A DNA stretch of 11,931 nt. Source: Bryobacteraceae bacterium (GTDB lineage Bacteria; Acidobacteriota; Terriglobia; Bryobacterales; Bryobacteraceae). The stretch lies in assembly GCA_030039005.1 (NCBI GenBank), contig JASHQT010000284.1, forward strand, positions 1-11,931. The letters are read 5' to 3'. The position numbers were made by a program, and so were the translations under genes. The notes under the pieces were generated by a model that made no database searches, was not told where the DNA came from, and was given only the letters and a program-made list of their open reading frames with translations. Shown piece after piece: positions 6,149-11,931 of the stretch. Position 1 is the stretch's first letter, and each line of letters begins with the position of its first letter.

Positions 6149-7588
6149 TCAGAAGGGGTAGTGTGCTTCGCCCTGCTGGATGGTGACCCACTTCAGCTCG
6201 GTAAGTTCGTCCATGGACCACTGGCCGCCCTCGCGTCCCATGCCGGAATCCTTCACGCCGCTGAACGGCCCGTGCGGCTCATCGTGAACGGTGGAACCGT
6301 TGATGTGCACCGAACCTGATTCCAATTCCATGGCGCAGCGCATCGCGAGCTGCAGGTCATTGGTGATCACGGCGGCCGTTAGGCCGTAGCGCGAGTTGTT
6401 GGCCAGTTGGATCGCATCGGCCGCGTCCTTGGCCTTGGCGACGCTGACCACCGGCCCGAAAAGCTCTTCCTGGAAGATCGGCATGGAAGGCGTGACATCG
6501 GCCACCACGGTCGGCTGGAAGTAATGCCCCTCGTAAGTGCCGCCGCACAGAACACGCGCACCGGCTGCCTGGGACGTTTCGATGCGGCTGGCGATAAACG
6601 GGCACTGCGAGGCGCGAATGAGTGGTCCAATGACGGTCTCCGGATCGCGCGGATCGCCCACCTTGAGGGTCTTCACTTTCGCGACAAACAGCTTCAGAAA
6701 CTCCTCGTAGACCGGCTCTTCCACAATCACGCGAGTGCCCGCCATGCAGATCTGGCCTTGGTGCATGAAGACGCCAAAGGCCGCCGTGTCCACGGCGTAC
6801 TTGAGATGGGCGTCCTTCAACACCAGCAGCGGACTCTTGCCGCCCATTTCGAGGTCGAACTTTTTGCCCCGGCGCGCGCACTCCACGCCGATTTCGCGGC
6901 CCACCGCCGTCGAGCCGGTAAACAGAATCGCCTTTACCCGTGGGTCACTGTACATCGCCGCACCCAACGTCGGGCCATCGCCCGTGACTACGTTCAGAAC
7001 ACCCGGCGGCAGTCCGGCTTTATCGAAAATCTCGGCGATTTTCAGGCCCACCAACGAAGTTTCTTCCGATGGCTTTAACACGAAGGTGTTGCCCGCGGCG
7101 AGAGCGAACGCGACCTTCTTCGTAGCCAGGATCAACGGGAAGTTAAACGGCGCGATGCCGCCCACTACACCGAGTGGCCTGCGGATGGCCATGGAAAAGC
7201 GTCCCGGAGTATCGCTCGGGATCGTCTGTCCCATGATGCGGCGGCACTCGCCGGCAGCGGACCGAAGTGTTCCAACCACGTAGGAGACTTCGAACTGCGA
7301 TTTTCCGAAGGTCGCGCCGCCTTCGTCGATCAGCAGATCCACCACTTCGGAGCGCATGGATTCGAGAACATCCGCCGCGCGAATCAGAATTAGCTCGCGC
7401 TCGGAAGGCAACGTGTTGCCCCAGACGTCCTTCACGGCGTAAGCCGCGTCGATGGCTCGCGTCATATGCTCCGGGCGCGCCATGAAGACTTTGGAGAAAG
7501 TCTTTCCGCTCGCCGGGTTGACCACCGGCGTCATCGACGCCGCCTCCTCGTCGATCGCATGTCCGTTGATATAGGGTGCCGTCATCAT
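6149..7588 (-). CDS. Aldehyde dehydrogenase, benzaldehyde/vanillin dehydrogenase-like
   Basis: This 479-residue soluble NAD(P)-dependent enzyme oxidises aldehydes to carboxylates and has full length for the superfamily. Key residues are all present: Asn149 in PFNFP (oxyanion site), Lys172 in KPSEE (cofactor), the nucleotide loop FTGSTAVG (223-230), Glu247 in LEMGGKSP (general base) and nucleophile Cys281 in HQGQICMAG. Glu375 in EELFGPV and the GSVHINGSTVHDEPHGPF substrate/oligomer region complete it. The C-terminal run GGQWSMDELTELKWVTIQ and the HDEPHGP segment resemble aromatic-aldehyde dehydrogenases (vanillin, benzaldehyde, salicylaldehyde). Substrate assignment remains an inference. The start has two adjacent ATGs (7588 and 7585), with AGGAGGT 5 nt upstream of the first. 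It follows the PEBP gene on the same strand by 77 bp and could share its transcript. It converges with the small cysteine protein gene. Confidence 0.92.
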   Translation of the reverse strand: MMTAPYINGHAIDEEAASMTPVVNPASGKTFSKVFMARPEHMTRAIDAAYAVKDVWGNTLPSERELILIRAADVLESMRSEVVDLLIDEGGATFGKSQFEVSYVVGTLRSAAGECRRIMGQTIPSDTPGRFSMAIRRPLGVVGGIAPFNFPLILATKKVAFALAAGNTFVLKPSEETSLVGLKIAEIFDKAGLPPGVLNVVTGDGPTLGAAMYSDPRVKAILFTGSTAVGREIGVECARRGKKFDLEMGGKSPLLVLKDAHLKYAVDTAAFGVFMHQGQICMAGTRVIVEEPVYEEFLKLFVAKVKTLKVGDPRDPETVIGPLIRASQCPFIASRIETSQAAGARVLCGGTYEGHYFQPTVVADVTPSMPIFQEELFGPVVSVAKAKDAADAIQLANNSRYGLTAAVITNDLQLAMRCAMELESGSVHINGSTVHDEPHGPFSGVKDSGMGREGGQWSMDELTELKWVTIQQGEAHYPF

Positions 7589-7665
7589 AAGGAACCTCCT
7601 GGAGGCAGTATGCAGCCTCGCGTCGATCAGACTATCACAGCCGGAAGTTTTTTATTGCGCGGCGA

Positions 7666-8274
7666 TTATTGCGCCGGCGACGGCATATGGAACCGGCCGA
7701 CATACGCGGCTTTGCCCACCACGTGGCCGTCCATCGCTTTCAACAATTCTTCGCGCGTGGTAGTGGCCGGCAGATCCAGCTTGGTGTCGAGCGCGTAGAA
7801 TTCGAAGACATAATGATGGAAGGGGCCGGGTCCGGCGCCGGGACCGAAATAACCCGGTGTTCCTCTGCGTGCCATGATGCCGGGCCCGTTGCGCGTGCCG
7901 TCCGGCAGATCGCCCGATGCAATTCCTTCCGGCAAGCCTTTCGCGCTTCCGGGAATGTTAAACGCGGACCAATGCAGGGTGTCCTCAGTGGTTTTGTTCG
8001 TGGAGTTTTCGATGTCGTGAAAAATCACCGCGTAGGTCTGCACGCTGTCCGGCATCGCGGTTGGCTTACCTGCCAAGGTCCATTGGAATTCGAACGCCGG
8101 GCTTTTGTTGTCGCCGCGGCCGGAATATTTCATCGGGACTTCTCCGCCATCGGGCCACGCGTCCGAGGTCACCGATAGAACCGGGCGCGGCGGCCCTCCC
8201 GGCCCTTTGGGCTGGGCCATTAATAACGCAGGGGCCAGAATCATTGCTGCGGGAAGCCATTGTTGCAGTTTCAT
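7666..8274 (-). CDS. Secreted YbhB/YbcL-family PEBP (phosphatidylethanolamine-binding-like) protein
   Basis: This is a 202-residue member of the PEBP/Raf-kinase-inhibitor-like family. A Sec signal peptide covers residues 1-20 (cleavage LMA/QP), then a short Gly/Pro-rich linker, then the PEBP fold. Hallmarks are NKSPAFEFQW (56-65), the Asp-containing strand VIFHDIEN (83-90), HWSAFNIPG (101-109) and the ligand-pocket segment GYFGPGAGPGPFHHYVFEFYALDT (141-164, with the His-His pair). Length and order fit the bacterial YbhB group, here sent to the periplasm. The biochemical role of this group is not established. The start is supported by GAGGAGA about 8 nt upstream. A sigma70-like promoter at 8358-8385 predicts a leader of about 75 nt. 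The aldehyde dehydrogenase follows in the same direction. Confidence 0.9.
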   Translation of the reverse strand: MKLQQWLPAAMILAPALLMAQPKGPGGPPRPVLSVTSDAWPDGGEVPMKYSGRGDNKSPAFEFQWTLAGKPTAMPDSVQTYAVIFHDIENSTNKTTEDTLHWSAFNIPGSAKGLPEGIASGDLPDGTRNGPGIMARRGTPGYFGPGAGPGPFHHYVFEFYALDTKLDLPATTTREELLKAMDGHVVGKAAYVGRFHMPSPAQ

Positions 8275-8357
8275 CGCTGTTTTCTCCTCTGTTCGGCGTC
8301 AGCTTCCAAATTTGCGCAATCACTTGGCTTGAGGGAAGTCCGCCGGCCGTAGTGTAT

Positions 8358-8385
8358 TTTATACGATGTCCCTCATAAGTGACAA
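8358..8385 (-). promoter_or_regulatory. Sigma70-like promoter for the PEBP gene
   Basis: On the minus strand TTGTCA (8385-8380, five of six matches to -35) is followed after 16 bp by TATAAA (8363-8358, five of six to -10). The overlapping TAAAAT at 18 bp is an equal alternative. Transcription would begin near 8351. It lies in the 236-bp gap 8275-8510, which otherwise holds only the REP-like repeat described at 8433-8463. Confidence 0.55.
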
Positions 8386-8432
8386 ACTCCGGGAAGCGCG
8401 GAGCCGGCGGAGGGCGCGAGGCAGCCAATCCA

Positions 8433-8463
8433 TCATTTCGCCGGCCCGAAAAACCCGGGATGA
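8433..8463. repeat. REP-like imperfect inverted repeat
   Basis: The intergenic stretch contains TCAT and CCGG arms mirrored by CCGG(G) and ATGA around a CCCGAAAAAC centre. This resembles the short GC-rich REP-type hairpins often found between bacterial genes. Only one copy is visible in the window, so repeat status cannot be confirmed. It could also help end transcription of the DUF2339 gene. Confidence 0.3.
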
Positions 8464-8510
8464 CGTACTGGTGCGCGCGGGAAGCCTCTGCGCCCCACTC
8501 CACCGAAGAT

Positions 8511-11500
8511 TCACAGGTAGCGCTGGATTCGGTCGCGAAAGCGAGTATAGACCCAGGAGACCCCGACCAGGATCAGCCCCAATACGAGGAACGACAAAAT
8601 CCGGTTCACGGTCTCCAGTTCACGCAGATCGTACAAGAACAGCTTCAATACGCAGATCATGAAAAGCGCTAACCCGGTGAGCCGCTGAATTCGATCGCGC
8701 AGCGGAAAGCCCGCGGCAAGCAGCGCCAGCGCCTCCACCGCCCAGGCCGTGGTCAGCAGGCCGCCCGAGACTTCGTGGAACAGAAGAATCGCGAGCAAGA
8801 TCGAAGCCGCCAGCAAGTAGAATGGCCGTGCAAACCGCTCCGCGGGAAGCGTCGAAGCACGCGGAGAAAGAAGCTGTGCGCAATAAAAGGCGGCGACGAC
8901 AATGGAGGCAATTACAACGTGCCGGGAATTATCGGCGAGCATCGCGATGGTGGTCGCAAACGATAAAAGCGCGATGCCATGGCCTTGCCATCGCAAATCG
9001 GACATCTCGCGCAGTTGGCCGAGTTCATACAGCGCGAGGCCGAGCAAAGCCCAAGCAGCAACCGACAGCGTACTACCCAACTCGAACCGCGCAAGCGCAA
9101 TCGCCAAGAGCGCCGCCACGTAGAGATAAATGCGCGCGGCCTTCCGTTCCCACTCTGCGATAGCGCTCTGTTGGTAGCGCCACCACACGTAATACTGGGA
9201 CGCGAGAATGGGTACAACAGTGAACGTGCGATAGGTAATGTGAGGCGCGTCACCGAATCCCTGCAGATCGGCGAGGGCCAAGCGAACGCAGACGGCCGAG
9301 GCGATCATGTGGGCCAGTAGCCGAAGTCTCGGAAATGCCAGGCGCAGGCCGATTTCAAAGAACGCGATGCTGAAAACGGTCCACACGGGTGCAACTGATT
9401 GCGGCGGCAGACGCAGGAATACCAGCGTCATGGCCGACATGGCGGCGGAAGCAGCGTAAAGATCGCGGCACCATTCGCGCTCCTCATCGCCGATGCTGGC
9501 GGGCGCGGAACGGAATAGCCGCACGCTCAACGACGCACAGACGGCCGCTGCTACAGCGAGCGAAACGGATTCGGCTGCGGTCGAGCCGATCTGCGCTTCC
9601 ACCACGTCACGCCAGAACAGGCCCCACAGACCGGCGGCGGTAACGAAATACGATAGCCAGCGGAAATGTTTTGGCAATCCCCGCAGACCCAGTTCAAACA
9701 GCACGGCTCCCAGCAACAGCCAAGTCAGCCCGAGGTAATCCGCCGGAGCGAACTTCCACGCGATCGCAAATAGAAAAGCAACAGCCGACGCTGCGGTGAT
9801 CCATGAGATCTTCTTCTCTTCTTCGGGAAGCCGGTCCGCGCTGCTCATCGTGATCCGTAGCGTCGCCGAGTAGTGCAGCGCGGCGCAAATCGCGAGTGGT
9901 AGCCAAGCCAAAGGCCAAGCCGCGCGCGCTCCGAATAACGGCAGGCCGAGGGCGTTGGCAAGCAACCCGGCGCCTGTGCCGAGGGCGCCTAAAACATACG
10001 CTTGATAGCGGAACTCCGGCCGTCGCCAGCGGAAGCCCAGCTCGAACAGCAGTGCCGCGAACCCCAGCCACGCAGCGCAAAGATATTCGCGAGGGGTCTC
10101 AAACCCAAGTACCAGGGCAACCAATCCCGCGGCGCCAGTGCTGTAGAGCGCTCCTTCGGCAACACGCAGCGCCCGATTGGTGTAAAACACGGCGGCAGAT
10201 AGAACCGCCATCGGCGACCAGCTCGTCCAGGTATGTCTTGCAAATGTGATCGATTCTTCTGCCATCACATCCACCGCCAGAAGCCTGAAGATGGATGCGC
10301 CGAACAGCAGCCCCGCGATTCGCCGGAGATAGCGTTGGCCGAAGAAATATCCAGCGAGAAAGAGGACCTCGCCTTCGGCCAGCAAACTGAAGTTCATCCA
10401 TTCACCGTTCGCCCGAAGCAGAATCGAAAACGCCGCAAGTGCCGCGGATACCGTCAGCGGACCTTCATAGCTCCCGGCGCCGATGCGGTCGAATGTACTG
10501 ACTTCAGCGCCGAAACGCGACTGCGGGCAAATCCTGGTGCGCAGCAATGCGCTTGCGAGATAAAGTGCCGCGGAGGCGCCCAAGAACGCATAGAGGTGAT
10601 CCGGCGCCGCGCGCTGCCATTTCACAACCGAGAGTGCGATGAATCCGATCGCATTGCCGGGAAGGATGAACGATTCGATCGCCCAGCCGGCTTTGCCGGC
10701 GCGCAGACGCAAAACGTCGAAGGTTTCAAACAGCAGCCAGTACATCGCGAACAACGCTTGCGTAGATCCAAGCGGCGCGCCCACATCGGGACGCGAGGCC
10801 ACCGTGGCGTACGTCGCGAAGAGCCCGAACACTGCCATCCGATGCCATCGGAAACGATAAGCCACATACAGGAGCGAGCCCGCCAGCGGCAACAGAGCCA
10901 GGACGGAAAACGGAGTGCTTTCGCCGAGCGCCAGCGTGGCGAAGGCGATGAAATACGCCAGGCCGCTCACGGTTTGCGACCGATACCGCAGCGCATGGAG
11001 GATCATCCCGGACGCCACTGCCAGCAGCAGTCCGGTGGCCACGTAAGCGTTATCGATGATCTTCGCGGCGGGCAACGCGTGCATGGCGTAGGTCGTGAAA
11101 TAGAGCGCCGCCCATCCGCCACCGATCAGACCGCGTGCAAAGATCGCATATCCGCGCTTGCGCTCCGCCAGGACGCCGCCGACTAGCATCGTCAAGCCGA
11201 CGCCAATTCCGATCGCCACGCGGCCGGCCGGACCTACATGCGTGAATTCGTATCCCAGTAGTAGTGCGATCCCGATCACGAGAACCAGCACACCGAGCTT
11301 GTTCAGCCAGTTTCCGCCCACCACCGCTTCCCATTCCTCACCGCCCAGGAATTCACGTAGACGATCGCCCCAGCCAGGCCGCGGCTCGGCCAGCGGCGCC
11401 GTAAACACCGGACCGAGAGCCGGAGCCTCGGGTCGCGGTGGGACCGTGGCGGCAACCGGGAGCCCGGGAGCGTTCGGTAGGATCACGGGCTCCGGCAACG

Positions 11501-11732
11501 GTACCGCGGGGACACTCATGCGGACTTCGGGCGGCGGCTGGGGCGCCTTTTCCTCACCGGGCGGACTTTGGAGATTCTCCAGCTTCCAAACACGGCGTGT
11601 CAGCGCGGCGATCACATCGCTGTCGCGGCTTCGCGCTTCAAGCTCCTGCTCCAGCCGATCTTCAGCACGCACCAAACGGTTGTTGAAATATATCCATCCG
11701 GCAATCACAAAAATAAAAAGCAGCAGGAGCAT
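8511..11732 (-). CDS. DUF2339 polytopic membrane protein, 1073 aa
   Basis: This very large inner-membrane protein has well over twenty hydrophobic segments. From the N-terminus there is one membrane anchor (residues 1-17), a charged coiled-coil-like helix (about 20-55), and a Pro-rich linker (57-120). The DUF2339 hallmark WEAVVGGNWLNKLGVLVLVIG (134-154) follows, then continuous membrane helices to the C-terminus. Family function is unknown. From about 451 to 1036 the sequence is built of similar units that recur every 103-116 residues (see findings). The start was set at the ATG at 11732, although an open frame extends to 11810. AAAGGAG lies 8 nt before this ATG, and the residues just inside form the expected anchor, whereas the extension is antisense-like. 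The upstream ceramidase-like gene ends at 11746, so its stop codon and this ribosome site overlap, pointing to translational coupling. Confidence 0.9.
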   Translation of the reverse strand: MLLLLFIFVIAGWIYFNNRLVRAEDRLEQELEARSRDSDVIAALTRRVWKLENLQSPPGEEKAPQPPPEVRMSVPAVPLPEPVILPNAPGLPVAATVPPRPEAPALGPVFTAPLAEPRPGWGDRLREFLGGEEWEAVVGGNWLNKLGVLVLVIGIALLLGYEFTHVGPAGRVAIGIGVGLTMLVGGVLAERKRGYAIFARGLIGGGWAALYFTTYAMHALPAAKIIDNAYVATGLLLAVASGMILHALRYRSQTVSGLAYFIAFATLALGESTPFSVLALLPLAGSLLYVAYRFRWHRMAVFGLFATYATVASRPDVGAPLGSTQALFAMYWLLFETFDVLRLRAGKAGWAIESFILPGNAIGFIALSVVKWQRAAPDHLYAFLGASAALYLASALLRTRICPQSRFGAEVSTFDRIGAGSYEGPLTVSAALAAFSILLRANGEWMNFSLLAEGEVLFLAGYFFGQRYLRRIAGLLFGASIFRLLAVDVMAEESITFARHTWTSWSPMAVLSAAVFYTNRALRVAEGALYSTGAAGLVALVLGFETPREYLCAAWLGFAALLFELGFRWRRPEFRYQAYVLGALGTGAGLLANALGLPLFGARAAWPLAWLPLAICAALHYSATLRITMSSADRLPEEEKKISWITAASAVAFLFAIAWKFAPADYLGLTWLLLGAVLFELGLRGLPKHFRWLSYFVTAAGLWGLFWRDVVEAQIGSTAAESVSLAVAAAVCASLSVRLFRSAPASIGDEEREWCRDLYAASAAMSAMTLVFLRLPPQSVAPVWTVFSIAFFEIGLRLAFPRLRLLAHMIASAVCVRLALADLQGFGDAPHITYRTFTVVPILASQYYVWWRYQQSAIAEWERKAARIYLYVAALLAIALARFELGSTLSVAAWALLGLALYELGQLREMSDLRWQGHGIALLSFATTIAMLADNSRHVVIASIVVAAFYCAQLLSPRASTLPAERFARPFYLLAASILLAILLFHEVSGGLLTTAWAVEALALLAAGFPLRDRIQRLTGLALFMICVLKLFLYDLRELETVNRILSFLVLGLILVGVSWVYTRFRDRIQRYL

Positions 11733-11740
11733 GGATTTTT

Positions 11741-11747
11741 CTCCTTT
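11741..11747 (-). promoter_or_regulatory. Ribosome binding site deciding the DUF2339 start
   Basis: AAAGGAG on the minus strand lies 8 nt before the ATG at 11732 and overlaps the TAA stop (11748-11746) of the upstream gene. This favours 11732 over the upstream in-frame start at 11810 and suggests coupled translation. Confidence 0.7.
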
Positions 11748-11931
11748 ACAGATGAATCGGCTCTGGCCCGGCGGGAACTTTACTGTGGGCAGCACCGGGA
11801 ATCGCGACACTCATACGCCATCGATAGATGAAATAGGTCGCGAGGCCCGAAAGTACGTGCTTCGCGGTATGGCCGCTCAGCGGCGCGGCCGCGAAAATAT
11901 CGTAGTCCCAGAACTCGGCCGCCTTGGCCAA
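11746..11931 (-). CDS. Ceramidase-like (alkaline ceramidase/CREST-type) membrane protein, C-terminal end
   Basis: Only the last 61-62 residues are in the window; the gene continues past the right edge and its start is not seen. The segment AEFWDYDIFAAAPLSGHTAKHVLSGLATYFIYRW (residues 5-38 of the visible part) resembles the end of bacterial alkaline-ceramidase-like membrane proteins. In these the SGHTxKH histidines (His21 and His25 here) belong to the predicted metal site and precede the last membrane helix. A short polar tail follows (SVAIPGAAHSKVPAGPEPIHL, last 21 residues or so). The substrate is unknown. The TTG at the edge is probably an internal codon. It lies 13 bp before the DUF2339 start on the same strand, so the two are very likely in one operon. 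Family assignment from such a short piece is moderate. Confidence 0.6.
   Translation of the reverse strand: MAKAAEFWDYDIFAAAPLSGHTAKHVLSGLATYFIYRWRMSVAIPGAAHSKVPAGPEPIHL

Noticed and set aside
7642..7680. Near-repeat GCGCAATAA copies and an A-run after the PEBP stop, as a terminator
   Set aside because: The best stem is only 4 bp and the run is A rather than T on the transcribed sense strand, so it is not a convincing intrinsic terminator.
8066..8503. 145-residue minus-strand frame crossing the PEBP start
   Set aside because: It overlaps the signal peptide and ribosome site of the PEBP gene in another frame and has no domain.
8366..8662. Two overlapping plus-strand frames across the DUF2339/PEBP gap
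   Set aside because: They run into DUF2339 coding sequence in antisense. Composition is Arg-rich, no ribosome site is present, and the PEBP promoter occupies the start region.
11733..11810. 26-residue N-terminal extension of the DUF2339 protein
   Set aside because: It overlaps the upstream ceramidase-like gene. A good ribosome site and the membrane anchor place the start at 11732.
1..11931. CRISPR array, tRNA/rRNA, insertion sequence, phage or toxin-antitoxin module
   Set aside because: No regularly spaced repeats, cloverleaf-like sequence, transposase/integrase motifs or toxin-antitoxin pair were found on reading both strands.

Overview
The window is GC-rich, densely coded bacterial DNA. 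It most resembles a soil acidobacterium of the Solibacter/Bryobacter type. This is an inference from the gene families: a large orphan MacB/FtsX permease with a doubled architecture, short secreted proteins of types common in that phylum, a periplasmic PEBP-family protein, and strong AGGAGG-type ribosome sites mixed with genes that have none. There is no 16S gene or other firm taxonomic marker here.

Layout, left to right. (1) Positions 1-4054 hold a minus-strand run read right to left: an ADOP-type ABC permease (4054-1616), a beta-hydroxyacid dehydrogenase (1591-710) and the N-terminal half of a split transketolase that runs off the left edge (679-1). The gaps are 24 and 30 bp, so this looks like one operon. 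(2) A 100-residue MTH1187/UPF0045 thiamine-binding-type protein (4088-4390, plus strand) diverges from the permease with only 33 bp between the starts. (3) Positions 4398-5039 hold two short minus-strand genes, one unknown (78 aa) and one secreted (109 aa). The secreted gene's Shine-Dalgarno lies inside a perfect hairpin. (4) Positions 5186-6088 hold two plus-strand genes: a single-domain molybdopterin oxidoreductase (sulfite-oxidase fold) and a small secreted protein with three cysteines. The second has a consensus TATAAT and a 12-codon repeat-containing leader ORF in front of it. (5) Positions 6149-8274 hold two minus-strand genes, an aldehyde dehydrogenase of the benzaldehyde/vanillin type and a secreted YbhB-like PEBP protein with a good sigma70-like promoter at 8358-8385. 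(6) Positions 8511-11931 hold a minus-strand pair: the end of a ceramidase-like membrane protein, then a 1073-residue DUF2339 polytopic membrane protein whose C-terminal 600 residues are built from about six repeats of 103-116 residues.

How the genes relate. Region 1 looks metabolic (a TPP-dependent ketol transfer enzyme with a reductase/dehydrogenase), but the substrate cannot be read from the sequence. The other genes look like a normal mix of housekeeping and envelope genes. I see no CRISPR array, tRNA, rRNA, transposase, integrase or phage gene. No clearly new multi-gene system is evident. The items most worth a second look are the repeat structure of the DUF2339 protein, the masked ribosome site at 5046-5063 and the leader ORF at 5743-5781.
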